Assembly: GCA_020719385.1 (NCBI GenBank)
Contig: DYQK01000009.1
Span: forward strand, 8,594 to 45,599
Reading direction: 5' to 3'
DNA length: 37,006 nucleotides
From: Rikenella microfusus
GTDB lineage: Bacteria; Bacteroidota; Bacteroidia; Bacteroidales; DYQK01
In this document: positions 1 through 8,860 of the stretch, one piece after another
Position numbering within the stretch: the first letter of the stretch is position 1
Layout of the letters: the number at the start of each line of letters is the position of its first letter
Translations under genes and position numbers: made by a program
The notes under the pieces: generated by a model
Database searches by the model: none
What the model was told of the DNA's origin: nothing
Seen by the model: only the letters and a program-made list of their open reading frames with translations

Positions 1-8
1 AAATTCGT

Positions 9-16
9 TACTTTTG
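9..16 (+). promoter_or_regulatory. Bacteroidota -7 element (TACTTTTG)
   Basis: TACTTTTG fits the Bacteroidota -7 consensus TAnnTTTG and lies 37 bases before the ATG of the M14 carboxypeptidase gene. The matching -33 element would fall outside the window, so only half of the promoter can be seen. Confidence 0.55.
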
Positions 17-53
17 TACCTTGAATTAACCCTTATTTTATTTCAATAATTCA

Positions 54-3000
54 ATGAAAAAAATATCTTTTCTCCTTATTTTTTTGCTTTTTGGAGGAAT
101 ATTTGGTTTCTCACAAACGAGAAGAACCGAGTATTATTTTAAATTTCGAATCGAAAATTTTAACGACATTCGAAAAATCTCAAGAATTATCTCCATTGAT
201 AATTTGAGAAATGACACTATTTGGGCTTATGCAAATCCCAAAGAATTGGAAAAATTTAAACTACTCGGCTACTCGCTGCAAATCTTGCCGCACCCAAACA
301 CAAAACCCAAAATTATTCAGATGGCAACAACCGTCGCACAAATGGCAAATTGGGACAAATACCCAACTTATGACGTTTATGTGCAGATGATGAATCAATT
401 TGCTGCGAATTATCCCGATATTTGCACCGTTCAAAGCATCGGAACATCAGTACAGGGACGACAAATGTTGTTTGTAAAAATTTCAGACAACGTCAATGTG
501 CAGGAAAGTGAACCCGAATTTATGTATTCCAGCACCATTCACGGCGATGAAACGACAGGATTCGTTTTAATGTTGCGTTTAATTGATTATTTATTAAACA
601 ATTACGGTACAAATCCGCGAATTACAAATTTAATAAACAATTCAGAGATTTGGATTAATCCTGATTTTAACCCCGATGGAACTTATGCTGGCGGTAACAA
701 TTCTGTTTCTGGGGCGACAAGAAGCAACGCCAACGGTGACGATTTGAATCGCAGTTTTCCGCAAGCACCCGACCCAATAACGTCAGGTTATCCCATCGAA
801 GTTCAAAATTTTATAAATTTCACTGCACAACACAGTTTTGTGTTAGCCGCAAATTTTCACGGCGGAACCGAAGTGGTCAATTATCCTTGGGATGCTTGGT
901 ACAAACTTCACCCCGATAATACTTGGTATCTCAATCTCTCGCGCGCATACGCAGACACGGTTCACGCACATTCTGTCAGCGGCTACATGACCGCACTCGA
1001 AAACGGAGTAACAAACGGTGCTGCTTGGTATATTGTCGAAGGAGGAAGACAAGATTTTTTAAACTGGTACAAATACGGCAGAGAGGTAACAATCGAAATT
1101 TCAGATGAAAAATTACTCAGCACCGACCAATTAGACGCACATTGGAATTATAACAAAAACGCACTTCTCAATTTTATGGAAGAATGTCTCTACGGAATCA
1201 AAGGAATTGTAACCAACACAAACGGCGAACCGTTAGACGCAACAATAACCGTCATCAGCCACGACGCAGACCATTCTGAAACGAAAACAGACCCCGACGT
1301 AGGAGATTATCACCGAATGATAGCCGCAGGAACTTATTCCTTAACTTTTAGCAGTTACGGTTATATTTCGCAATCTATCCCCAATGTTTCTGTAACAAAT
1401 CGAAATGCGACAATCTTAAATGTTGCCCTCGAACCCGCTGCAACCGTCACTGTAACAGGAACAGTTACCGAAGCAATATCGGGAATTCCGCTTTCTAACG
1501 CAAAAATTCAGATTCTCGACACTCCGCTTCCCGAAGTTTTCTCCGACAACTCAGGGCATTTCGAAATCCCAAATGTTTTAGAGAACACTTATAATATTCG
1601 TTGTTCGAAAGAAAATTATACTTCAGTAACGCAACAAGTTTCAATAACTTCTACAAATCACAACGTAAATTTTGCGTTAAACATTTCAACTGCCATCAGT
1701 TTTGAAAATGGAACAATTCCTGAAGGTTTTATGATGACAGGAAATCAACCGTGGCAGACAGATAATTCTACTGCTTATGACGGAATTTATTCGTTAAAAT
1801 CGGGAATGATAGCAAATTCGCAAACTTCTGTCGTTTCAATAACAAAAACTTCTACGCAAAACGGCGAAATTTCTTTTTATAAAAAAGTCTCCTCCGAAGC
1901 AAATTACGATTACTTGAAATTTTATGTTGACAACATTTTGAAGGAACAATGGTCAGGAAATGTTGATTGGTCGATTTCTTCTTTCCCAATTTCTGCGGGA
2001 CAACACACATATAAGTGGGAATATTCCAAAGATAATTCTACCTCATCGGGACAAGATGCCGCTTGGGTTGATTATATACAATTTCCTCCCGAAAATAATC
2101 CGACTCCAATTTTGTCTATTAACCCGAGAACTATTGAGAAAAATATTTTTGCAGGAAATTCGGATGTTGCGAATCTTGTACTTGCAAATACTGGCGGCGG
2201 AACAATTTCGTACTCGTTAAATGTTGAAAATCAAGCAGTTAATAATTGGATTTCACTCTCCCAAACATCAGGAACATTAAACGCCTCGCAAAGCAACAAC
2301 ATTCAGGTAAATTTTCAAGTCGGAAAATACGATTCTACGTATCAAACAAAAATTTTTGTCACCTCAAATAAAAAAATTGACACCGTTTTTGTGAAAATTC
2401 ATTGTATTTCGCAGCCTGTTTTTACTTTTTCGCCGACTTCAATAACGAAAATAATGAAACCCAATTTTTTAGAAGTCGATACCTTGAAAATTTCAAATTC
2501 AGGAACAGGAAAAATTGCGTACTCGCTTTTTATTGAACATATTAGCGGAATAAATTGGATAACTTCGAGTGTGCAAAACGGCGAACTTCTTGCCAACGAA
2601 ACAGAAAATATTGCGATAACATTCAACTCTGCGGCAATGCAAGGCGGAGCAACTTACTTCGCAAAAATTTTACTCACACAAAACTCGCACACCGACACGA
2701 TTCTCGTTTTGCTGTCAATTAAAACGACGCCAAAACTTCAATTCTCGCCGCAAAATTTTACGAAATCTTTGCGTCCCGACACAACTATTTTCGACAATTT
2801 AATTTTGAAAAACATCGGAGATGGAAAACTGACATACTCAATAACTTTTAATGAAACCTCAATCTCTTGGTTAAATATTTCGCAACGACAAGGTGAAATG
2901 CTTGAAAATCAAAGTGATACGTTAAAATTGACTTTTAACACAAATTCTTTAGTTGATGGCAATTATAACGCAGAAATTCGCATTCAACACAACGGTTTAG

Positions 3001-3977
3001 TGCTTGAAAATCAAAATGTTATCTCGGTTTCGTTATTGGTAAAATCTGAACCGATATTAACGCTTTCGACAGATAATTTGCAAAAAACGCTTCTTCCGAA
3101 TTCTCAAGATTCGGATACGATAAAAATTTCGAATACAGGAATTGGAAATTTAAGTTATAAAATCGAAATTGAAAATTCTGTACACAAAAAATGGCTTTCT
3201 ATCTCGCAAACACAAGGAAATATTCCGCAAGGAAATCAAAATTCCGTCAGAATTTCGTATCATTCGCAAAATCTTTCAGCAGGAAATTACGAAACGCGTT
3301 TAATTTTCACCGACAATTCTACGAAAAAAATCTCGTATATTCCTGTAAAATTGACAGTTAAACGAAATCCGAAATTAGAAATTCGTCCTACTTCGATTTC
3401 GAAAACGGTTTATCAGGGCAATTCGTCAACAGAAACGGTGCAATTTTCTAACTCTGGAAGCGGAAATATTGCGTATTCGCTTGCCGTTGAAAATGCTTCG
3501 CAAAATTCTTGGTTAACCTTGTCCGAAAATTCGGGCAATTTAACAGAAAATCAAACACGCGATATTTCAATAATGTTCACGGCGAATTTGAAAGTTGGTT
3601 TTTACATTACAAAAATCATTGTTACTGATAATTTGAAAAAAATCACAGAAATTCCTGTGAATTTGATAGTTTTGAAAAAAACGGAAGTCGAGAAATTTGA
3701 AAATATCGGTGAAATAGAATGTTATCCCGTTCCTTTTTCGAGTGAAAATGTTTTAGAATTTTCGTTACAAAAGAAAACAAAACTCGAAATCTCAATATTT
3801 AACTCTCTCGGAGTGAAAGTTAAAATATTGATAAACAAAGAATTACAGCCGAATAATTATGTTTTTGAGTGGAACGGCACAGATTCGCAACATCAAAACG
3901 TTCAGGAAGGTGAATATTTTTATCAAATAAAAACCGATTCTGAAACAAAAATCGTTAAAGTGTTAAAACTTCGTTAA
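54..3977 (+). CDS. Secreted M14 zinc carboxypeptidase with Ig-like repeats and T9SS sorting domain
   Basis: Predicted extracellular metallocarboxypeptidase that removes C-terminal residues from peptides. Residues 1-21 form a signal peptide ending FGFSQ. The M14 domain covers about 95-380: the zinc ligands are H163 and E166 (HGDE) and H269 (NFHGG), and E348 in the segment REVTIEIS fits the catalytic glutamate. Two carboxypeptidase-regulatory-like beta domains follow (about 385-465 and 466-545), then a jelly-roll or MAM-like segment (about 546-680). Five repeats of about 105 residues start near 685, 787, 893, 1000 and 1106; each carries a pattern like SNSGxGxxxYSL followed by W(I/L)xxSQxxG, as in BACON/Ig-like domains. 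Residues about 1216-1307 form a type A T9SS sorting domain (FNSLGVKV, then GEYFYQIK). Secretion through the outer membrane and surface anchoring are inferred from this tail. It is much longer than a plain M14 enzyme because of the repeats. It is followed by two hairpin terminators. Confidence 0.93.
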   Translation: MKKISFLLIFLLFGGIFGFSQTRRTEYYFKFRIENFNDIRKISRIISIDNLRNDTIWAYANPKELEKFKLLGYSLQILPHPNTKPKIIQMATTVAQMANWDKYPTYDVYVQMMNQFAANYPDICTVQSIGTSVQGRQMLFVKISDNVNVQESEPEFMYSSTIHGDETTGFVLMLRLIDYLLNNYGTNPRITNLINNSEIWINPDFNPDGTYAGGNNSVSGATRSNANGDDLNRSFPQAPDPITSGYPIEVQNFINFTAQHSFVLAANFHGGTEVVNYPWDAWYKLHPDNTWYLNLSRAYADTVHAHSVSGYMTALENGVTNGAAWYIVEGGRQDFLNWYKYGREVTIEISDEKLLSTDQLDAHWNYNKNALLNFMEECLYGIKGIVTNTNGEPLDATITVISHDADHSETKTDPDVGDYHRMIAAGTYSLTFSSYGYISQSIPNVSVTNRNATILNVALEPAATVTVTGTVTEAISGIPLSNAKIQILDTPLPEVFSDNSGHFEIPNVLENTYNIRCSKENYTSVTQQVSITSTNHNVNFALNISTAISFENGTIPEGFMMTGNQPWQTDNSTAYDGIYSLKSGMIANSQTSVVSITKTSTQNGEISFYKKVSSEANYDYLKFYVDNILKEQWSGNVDWSISSFPISAGQHTYKWEYSKDNSTSSGQDAAWVDYIQFPPENNPTPILSINPRTIEKNIFAGNSDVANLVLANTGGGTISYSLNVENQAVNNWISLSQTSGTLNASQSNNIQVNFQVGKYDSTYQTKIFVTSNKKIDTVFVKIHCISQPVFTFSPTSITKIMKPNFLEVDTLKISNSGTGKIAYSLFIEHISGINWITSSVQNGELLANETENIAITFNSAAMQGGATYFAKILLTQNSHTDTILVLLSIKTTPKLQFSPQNFTKSLRPDTTIFDNLILKNIGDGKLTYSITFNETSISWLNISQRQGEMLENQSDTLKLTFNTNSLVDGNYNAEIRIQHNGLVLENQNVISVSLLVKSEPILTLSTDNLQKTLLPNSQDSDTIKISNTGIGNLSYKIEIENSVHKKWLSISQTQGNIPQGNQNSVRISYHSQNLSAGNYETRLIFTDNSTKKISYIPVKLTVKRNPKLEIRPTSISKTVYQGNSSTETVQFSNSGSGNIAYSLAVENASQNSWLTLSENSGNLTENQTRDISIMFTANLKVGFYITKIIVTDNLKKITEIPVNLIVLKKTEVEKFENIGEIECYPVPFSSENVLEFSLQKKTKLEISIFNSLGVKVKILINKELQPNNYVFEWNGTDSQHQNVQEGEYFYQIKTDSETKIVKVLKLR

Positions 3978-3983
3978 CTTAAT

Positions 3984-4020
3984 TTTTGCCATCGCCTCAA
4001 AACGGTGGCAAAATTTTTTT
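3984..4020 (+). terminator. Intrinsic terminator after the M14 gene
   Basis: An 11-bp stem (3984-3994 with 4003-4013, one G-U pair) with an 8-base loop is followed by a T run. The core GCCATCGC...GGTGGC resembles hairpins at 22868-22900 and 28973-29004. Confidence 0.8.
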
Positions 4021-4058
4021 ATTCTCAAATTTTTTTGAAAAAATTTGAGAATTTTTTG
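4021..4058 (+). terminator. Second AT-rich hairpin and T tract
   Basis: ATTCTCAAAT at 4021-4030 pairs perfectly with ATTTGAGAAT at 4043-4052, and the A/T interior extends the stem to about 14 bp. A T run follows. It probably backs up the terminator just before it and insulates the next promoter, whose -33 TTG overlaps its T tract. Confidence 0.65.
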
Positions 4059-4085
4059 TTTTTTTCAAAAAAATAATTACATTTG
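4056..4085 (+). promoter_or_regulatory. Bacteroidota promoter (TTG-N19-TACATTTG)
   Basis: TTG at 4056-4058, 19 bases, then TACATTTG at 4078-4085 match the Bacteroidota -33/-7 pattern. The next in-frame ATG is at 4108. This argues against the longer reading frame beginning at 4045, whose first codons lie inside the terminator and promoter. Confidence 0.75.
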
Positions 4086-4107
4086 CAAACGAAAAATTTT
4101 TAAATTT

Positions 4108-4515
4108 ATGGAAACACAATTTTACACGAGTAAATTTTGGGATATTGGTTTCGATGATGAGAAGTCAATGATCCATATGGTTTGGAAACCTGAAACCGCT
4201 GCAATGACCGAGGACGATTATAAAAACGAAATCATCGAGTCAACAAGATTGATTCACAAATGCAAACCCAAAGGAATGCTTTGCAATAATCAATTTTTTT
4301 TCTTTACCGTTACTCCCGAATTGCAAGAATGGACGGTTTCAAACAGTTTTAATGCAGGTGCTGAGGTCGGAATGAAAAAAGTGGCAATTATTATTCCTGA
4401 AGATTTTTTTGCACAATTAAGTCTTGAGCAACTTATGTCTGAAGATGGAAGTTTGATTTATCAAACTCAATTTTTCCCAAGTGAAGAAAGTGCGTTAATT
4501 TGGTTGTCAAAATAA
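4108..4515 (+). CDS. SpoIIAA/STAS-like small protein (copy 1)
   Basis: A 135-residue cytoplasmic protein without signal peptide or membrane segment. The start at 4108 is chosen because the promoter lies at 4056-4085. The predicted alternating beta/alpha pattern, a central hydrophobic strand (KKVAIIIP) followed by FAQLSLEQL, and an acidic C-terminus ending SEESALIWLSK resemble SpoIIAA-like/STAS proteins common in Bacteroidota; this family call is by pattern only. It is a clear paralog of the next gene (shared ELQEW, then KK(V/L)AII, then FAQLS) and more distantly of the gene at 21704. The next ATG is six bases after its stop, so the two are surely co-transcribed. The function is unknown; a regulatory or partner-binding role is a guess. 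Confidence 0.75.
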   Translation: METQFYTSKFWDIGFDDEKSMIHMVWKPETAAMTEDDYKNEIIESTRLIHKCKPKGMLCNNQFFFFTVTPELQEWTVSNSFNAGAEVGMKKVAIIIPEDFFAQLSLEQLMSEDGSLIYQTQFFPSEESALIWLSK

Positions 4516-4521
4516 AAAGTT

Positions 4522-4932
4522 ATGGAAGTTTACAAAGATCATTTTCAAATTTTTACTTACGACGAAGAGAAAAAGTTTGTTCGACATTCTTGGTTCACAA
4601 CCGAAGGAATGAATGACAGCGATTTTAAACGTTGTCTGGTGCAGTATGCTGAAGTTATTGATAAATATCGTCCCGATTTTGTGTTGTCAAACACGCAAAA
4701 TTTTGTGTTTACAATAACATTGGAATTGCAGGAGTGGAGTTCGAGGGCAGAAATTTCGAAAACAAATGAAGTTGTGAAAAAATTGGCAATTATTGTTAGT
4801 CTTGACCTTTTTGCTCAACTTTCTGTGAATCAAGCAATTGATGAGACTCAATCTCGAAACACGAATCTTTTATCCGAGACTCAATATTTTGACACCGAAG
4901 AGGAGGCGTTAAAATGGTTATTCGAAAAATAA
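4522..4932 (+). CDS. SpoIIAA/STAS-like small protein (copy 2)
   Basis: A 136-residue soluble protein, second member of a tandem pair. It shares with its upstream neighbour the segment LELQEW, a hydrophobic strand KKLAIIVS, FAQLSVNQ and the C-terminal pattern TEEEALKWLFEK. The two copies look roughly one third identical by eye, so the duplication is old. The SDR gene starts 15 bases downstream, giving a three-gene operon ending at the hairpin at 5723-5768. The fold assignment is tentative and no catalytic residues can be named. Confidence 0.75.
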   Translation: MEVYKDHFQIFTYDEEKKFVRHSWFTTEGMNDSDFKRCLVQYAEVIDKYRPDFVLSNTQNFVFTITLELQEWSSRAEISKTNEVVKKLAIIVSLDLFAQLSVNQAIDETQSRNTNLLSETQYFDTEEEALKWLFEK

Positions 4933-4947
4933 TTTAAACAAAATTTT

Positions 4948-5697
4948 ATGGAATTCAAAGAAAAAGTTGTTTTTATCACGGGCGGAAATTCTGGAATCGG
5001 CAAAGCAACTGCTTTTGCGTTTGCGAGAGAAGGTGCAAAAGTCATTATTGGTGCGCGTCGCGAGCAAGAAGGCGAAAAAGTTGTTGAGGAAATCAAAAAA
5101 AATGGCGGCGAAGCAATTTTTATTCGCACCGACATTTCTCAAGAACAAAACATTAAAAACGCAATTCAGGAAATAGTGAAATTGTACGGGCGTTTAGATT
5201 GTGCTTTCAATAACGCAGGAATTTTGCCGATGTACAAACCTTTGCACGAAGTTTCTGTTTCAGAATACGATGACGTAATGAATATTAATTTGCGCGGAAT
5301 GTTTTTATGTATGAAATACGAACTTTCGCAAATGGTTTCGCAAGGAAATGGGGCAATTGTCAATATGTCTTCGGTCAATGGTTTGGGCGGAAGTGCTTTT
5401 GTTTCAGGAATTTATACAACAGCAAAGCACGCAATTATTGGGTTAACTCGCAATGCGGCACTTGAATATGCTCGTCTCGGAATCAGAATTAACGTAGTTT
5501 GTCCCGGGGCTGTTCCTACTCCGATGTTAGATGTTTTTCCTTCAGAAATTATTGCAGGAATAAGTCAGGCACATCCTTTGGGCAGGGCAGCAACGGTTGA
5601 GGAAGTTGCGAATGCCGTTTTGTGGCTTTGCTCCGACAAATCTTCCTTCACAACGGGACACGCTCTCGCTGTTGACGGCGGTTTACTTGCAATGTAA
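4948..5697 (+). CDS. Short-chain dehydrogenase/reductase (SDR)
   Basis: Classical SDR oxidoreductase of 249 residues, the usual family length, with a Rossmann fold. It has the nucleotide-binding motif TGGNSGIG (11-18), NNAG (88-91), a conserved Asn (N114), the Ser of MSSVNG (about 142) and the catalytic pair Y156 and K160 (YTTAK). R37-R38 after the second strand suggests a preference for NADP(H). The C-terminal GHALAVDGG motif is typical of the glucose dehydrogenase/3-oxoacyl-ACP reductase-like subgroup. The substrate cannot be read from the sequence. It is the last gene of an operon with the two SpoIIAA-like genes, whose relation to it is unknown. Confidence 0.92.
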   Translation: MEFKEKVVFITGGNSGIGKATAFAFAREGAKVIIGARREQEGEKVVEEIKKNGGEAIFIRTDISQEQNIKNAIQEIVKLYGRLDCAFNNAGILPMYKPLHEVSVSEYDDVMNINLRGMFLCMKYELSQMVSQGNGAIVNMSSVNGLGGSAFVSGIYTTAKHAIIGLTRNAALEYARLGIRINVVCPGAVPTPMLDVFPSEIIAGISQAHPLGRAATVEEVANAVLWLCSDKSSFTTGHALAVDGGLLAM

Positions 5698-5722
5698 AAA
5701 GTTAATTTTTCATTTTTCTGAC

Positions 5723-5768
5723 AAAACCTTCAAGTTTTTTCGAAAAACTGCGAAGGTTTTTAGTTTTT
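5723..5768 (+). terminator. Intrinsic terminator after the SDR gene
   Basis: AAAACCTTC at 5723-5731 pairs with GAAGGTTTT at 5752-5760. An inner stem AGTTTTT/AAAAACT extends it, and a T-rich tract follows. Confidence 0.8.
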
Positions 5769-5813
5769 CTCTCAAAAAATTAAAATTAATGATGTTTTTT
5801 GTTAAAAAATTTG

Positions 5814-5821
5814 TATTTTTG
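5814..5821 (+). promoter_or_regulatory. Bacteroidota -7 element (TATTTTTG)
   Basis: TATTTTTG fits TAnnTTTG and lies 36 bases before the ATG at 5858. No good -33 TTG is present (ATG instead of TTG at the expected spacing). Its position supports starting the YidD-like gene at 5858 and not at the upstream in-frame ATGs. Confidence 0.5.
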
Positions 5822-5857
5822 AAAAAAATTTTAACATTTCTTTTTTCTAAAAAATTT

Positions 5858-6304
5858 ATGAAATTTTTAATTATTTTAACATTTTTTCTATTTCTTTTAG
5901 AAAATGTTTTCGCACAATTTTCAGATATTGAGTTGTTGAAAAATCAAAATTTTCGAGAAAATCAATACGAAACAAAGCGAAAAGTAAGTTTTGGAATAAC
6001 AGAGAAAAGTAATTTTTTACACAAAATTAATCCAATTTCGTGGATATTAGGTGGAACAATGTTTTTTTATCAAAAATTTCTCTCGCCGCAAGCATCTTCA
6101 AATTGCCCTTATTCGCCGTCTTGCTCGGAATATAGCAAAAATTTGATAAAAAAATTTGGAGTCGTCAAAGGATGTTGTTGCTCCGCCGACAGACTTTTGC
6201 GTTGCAACGATTTTTCATTAAAATCAATTCCCAAAATGTATTTCGACAGAAAATCTCGAAAAATAAAAGAATCAGTGGAATATTATCAATTTTATAAACC
6301 TTAA
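5858..6304 (+). CDS. YidD-family protein with N-terminal signal peptide
   Basis: The C-terminal half (from about residue 60) is a YidD domain, the membrane protein insertion efficiency factor: YQKFLSPQ, then CPYSPSCSEYS, KKFGVVKG and LLRC. YidD proteins help YidC/Sec insert membrane proteins and are usually 70-100 residues, cytoplasmic and membrane-attached. This one has 148 residues, starting with a hydrophobic segment ending ENVFAQ that looks like a cleavable signal peptide, then about 40 polar residues. The domain would then be periplasmic, unlike classical YidD. It is cysteine-rich (CPYSPSC, GCCCSADRLLRC). The frame is open upstream to 5597, but the -7 element at 5814 and the signal peptide support 5858. 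The SAM hydrolase-type gene begins 10 bases downstream, so the pair is probably one operon. Confidence 0.8.
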   Translation: MKFLIILTFFLFLLENVFAQFSDIELLKNQNFRENQYETKRKVSFGITEKSNFLHKINPISWILGGTMFFYQKFLSPQASSNCPYSPSCSEYSKNLIKKFGVVKGCCCSADRLLRCNDFSLKSIPKMYFDRKSRKIKESVEYYQFYKP

Positions 6305-6314
6305 TTTTACCAAA

Positions 6315-7103
6315 ATGCCGATAATTACTCTCACAAGCGATTGGCAAACTCACGATTTTTATCTTGCGGCAGTCAAAGGGCAATTATTTTCGATTTGTCC
6401 AACGGCAACAATTATTGACATTTCTCATCAAATTCAAACTTTTAATTTGGCACAAGCTGCTTTTGTGATAAAAAATTCATATCAATATTTTCCTGACAAT
6501 ACTATTCACATTATTGCTGTGAAAAGCGAGGGGAATACAGACAACAATTATATAGGTGTGCGGCACAAAAATCAATATTTTATTTGTGCAGATAACGGAA
6601 TTTTGGGTTTAATTTTTGAGCAAACTATTTTAGATGAGATTGTTGAGATAGAGAAATATCCTACTTTTGATTTACCTACTTTTCCAGAGTTAGTCGTTTT
6701 TACGAATGCGGCAGGGCATCTTGCTAACGGTGGGAGAATCAAGGATTTAGGGAAAATAAAAGCAAATTATAGAAAACAAGTACCTTTACAGCCTGTTATT
6801 GAGAATTCTGTAATTATTGGTCGGGTAATTTATATAGATTCTTATCAAAATGCGATAACAAATATTTCAAGCGATTTATTTTATAAAGTTGGGAAAAATC
6901 GGGGTTTTTCAATTTTTGTTCAGACAAATAAAAATAAAATTTCACAAATCAATAAAACTTATTCCGAGACATCAGACGGCGATTTATTGGCAATTTTTAA
7001 TTCGTTAAATTTGTTAGAAATTGCAATTTATAATGGTTTCGCAGCAGAATTGCTTGGTTTAGACACAAATTCTACTGTCAGAATCAATTTTTATGGAAAA
7101 TAA
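6315..7103 (+). CDS. SAM hydroxide adenosyltransferase (DUF62 family)
   Basis: 262 residues, the full length of the S-adenosylmethionine hydrolase/chlorinase-fluorinase family. Most bacterial members hydrolyse SAM to adenosine and methionine. The N-terminal motif TLTSDWQTHDFYLAAVKG (5-22) corresponds to the family's TDFG..D.yV..mKG region. IDISHQI is the conserved second block and CADNGILG the third. The C-terminal domain has the IYIDSYQNAITNI strand that contacts adenosine. Hydroxide as nucleophile is inferred, because chlorinase and fluorinase members are rare and actinobacterial. It lies 10 bases after the YidD-like gene. It is probably cytosolic and may limit SAM build-up. Confidence 0.88.
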   Translation: MPIITLTSDWQTHDFYLAAVKGQLFSICPTATIIDISHQIQTFNLAQAAFVIKNSYQYFPDNTIHIIAVKSEGNTDNNYIGVRHKNQYFICADNGILGLIFEQTILDEIVEIEKYPTFDLPTFPELVVFTNAAGHLANGGRIKDLGKIKANYRKQVPLQPVIENSVIIGRVIYIDSYQNAITNISSDLFYKVGKNRGFSIFVQTNKNKISQINKTYSETSDGDLLAIFNSLNLLEIAIYNGFAAELLGLDTNSTVRINFYGK

Positions 7104-7133
7104 AATTAATTTTGAAAAAAAATGGAAAGTTTT

Positions 7134-7163
7134 TTGTTTAATTAAAAATAATTAATAAATTTG
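7134..7163 (+). promoter_or_regulatory. Bacteroidota promoter of atpA (TTG-N19-TAAATTTG)
   Basis: TTG at 7134-7136, 19 bases, and TAAATTTG at 7156-7163 are an exact match to the Bacteroidota pattern. It lies 29 bases before the atpA ATG, so atpA is transcribed from its own promoter. Confidence 0.8.
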
Positions 7164-7192
7164 CCCTTTGTTTATAAAAAACAATATCAATT

Positions 7193-8773
7193 ATGGCTGG
7201 AATTAAACCTGCGGAAGTTTCGGCAATACTCAAACAGCAATTACAAGGAATTACCACTTCAACGCAATGGGAAGAATCGGGGAAAGTGTTGCAAGTCGGT
7301 GACGGAATTGCCCGAATCTACGGACTAACCAATGTGCAGGCAAACGAAATGATAGAATTTCAAAACGGTGTGAAAGGCATCGTTTTAAATCTCGAAGAAG
7401 ACAACGTGGGTGCAGTTTTGCTTGATTCTTCCGAAGGCATCCGCGAAGGTGATAACGTTAAACGTACTCAAAAAATTGCTTCCATAGACGTGGGAGAAGG
7501 TTTGTTGGGTCGCGTCATCAACACTTTGGGCGACCCCATTGACGGCAAAGGAATAATATCGGGAACAAGATACGAAATGCCGTTAGAGAGAAAAGCCCCC
7601 GGAGTAATCTTTCGTAGACCTGTTAACGAACCAATACAAACAGGAATCAAAGCCATTGACGCAATGATTCCTATCGGCAGAGGACAACGCGAGTTAATTA
7701 TCGGTGACCGTCAGACTGGCAAAACTACCGTTGCCATTGACACGATTATTTCGCAAAAATCAGAATTTGAGAAGGGAAATCCTGTTTATTGTATTTATGT
7801 TGCCATTGGACAAAAAAGTTCGACGGTTGCAAACATTGCGAAGACTCTTGAGAAATACGGTGCGATGGAATATACGGTTATAGTTTCTGCTCCTGCTTCT
7901 GAACCTGCTGCGTTACAATTTTATGCTCCAATGGCTGGTGCTGCTATCGGAGAATATTTTCGAGATACAGGGCGGCACGCATTAGTTGTTTACGATGATT
8001 TGTCGAAGCAAGCGGTTTCGTATCGCGAGGTTTCGTTGTTACTTCGTCGTCCACCTGGCCGCGAGGCTTATCCTGGAGATATTTTTTATTTGCACTCAAG
8101 ACTTTTAGAAAGAGCAGCGAAAATCATTGATTCAGAAGAAGTTGCAAAACAGATGAACGATATTCCTGCGTCAATAAAACATTTAATCAAAGGCGGCGGT
8201 TCGCTTACGGCTTTGCCCGTTATTGAAACGCAACAAGGAGACGTTTCTGCTTATATTCCGACTAACGTGATTTCTATCACCGATGGACAAATTTATTTGG
8301 AAAGTAACCTTTTCAATTCAGGTGTTCGCCCAGCGATTAATGTTGGGATTTCGGTCTCTCGCGTGGGCGGAAAAGCACAAATCAAAGCGATGAATAAAAT
8401 TGCAGGAACATTGAAAATGGACCAAGCACAATTTAGAGATTTAGAAGCATTCTCAAAATTTGGTTCAGATTTAGATGCTTCAACAAAAAATACTCTCGAA
8501 AAAGGTGCAAGAAACGTAGAAATTCTCAAGCAAGGACAATATTCGCCGATGCTTGTCGGACAGCAAATTGCGATAATTTATTGCGGCACAAAAGGCTTGA
8601 TAAAAGATGTTCCTGTGAAGAAGGTGCGGGAATTTGAACAAGAGTTTTTGGAATTTATGCTTTCGAATCACAAAAACGTTATTGATACGCTGCAAAAAGG
8701 TACAATTTCCGATGTAGAAACGAAAGTTATTGAGAAGGTTGCTTCTGAAATTTCTGCGAGATACAAAGTTTAA
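7193..8773 (+). CDS. atpA: ATP synthase F1 subunit alpha
   Basis: Alpha subunit of the F1 catalytic head, which alternates with beta in the hexamer and binds non-catalytic nucleotide. At 526 residues it is full length. The N-terminal region begins [11 protein letters not shown]. The P-loop is GDRQTGKT (171-178), and the signature region [17 protein letters not shown] is present. In most Bacteroidota atpA lies between atpH and atpG. Here it stands alone with a dedicated promoter and a terminator (8791-8827), and none of the other ATP synthase genes is in the window. The sequence looks intact and highly conserved, so it is very probably functional, with the partner genes elsewhere. Confidence 0.97.
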   Translation: MAGIKPAEVSAILKQQLQGITTSTQWEESGKVLQVGDGIARIYGLTNVQANEMIEFQNGVKGIVLNLEEDNVGAVLLDSSEGIREGDNVKRTQKIASIDVGEGLLGRVINTLGDPIDGKGIISGTRYEMPLERKAPGVIFRRPVNEPIQTGIKAIDAMIPIGRGQRELIIGDRQTGKTTVAIDTIISQKSEFEKGNPVYCIYVAIGQKSSTVANIAKTLEKYGAMEYTVIVSAPASEPAALQFYAPMAGAAIGEYFRDTGRHALVVYDDLSKQAVSYREVSLLLRRPPGREAYPGDIFYLHSRLLERAAKIIDSEEVAKQMNDIPASIKHLIKGGGSLTALPVIETQQGDVSAYIPTNVISITDGQIYLESNLFNSGVRPAINVGISVSRVGGKAQIKAMNKIAGTLKMDQAQFRDLEAFSKFGSDLDASTKNTLEKGARNVEILKQGQYSPMLVGQQIAIIYCGTKGLIKDVPVKKVREFEQEFLEFMLSNHKNVIDTLQKGTISDVETKVIEKVASEISARYKV

Positions 8774-8790
8774 TAAAAAAATTCACTAAG

Positions 8791-8827
8791 AAAAGTTTTA
8801 TTTCTTTCGAGATAAAACTTTTTTTTT
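8791..8827 (+). terminator. Intrinsic terminator of atpA
   Basis: AAAAGTTTTAT (8791-8801) pairs perfectly with ATAAAACTTTT (8812-8822), and a T run follows directly. Confidence 0.85.
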
Positions 8828-8860
8828 CGAGAAATATTTTAATTTTTCGAAAATATCTCA

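Noticed and set aside
2107-3690. Five repeats in the M14 protein as a DNA-level tandem repeat or CRISPR-like array
   Set aside because: The repeats are about 105 codons long and diverged at DNA level; similarity is visible only in the protein.
5597-5857. Upstream extension of the YidD-like reading frame, overlapping the end of the SDR gene
   Set aside because: It overlaps the SDR gene in another frame, crosses a strong terminator (5723-5768) and precedes the -7 element at 5814; it encodes low-complexity Phe/Lys-rich sequence.
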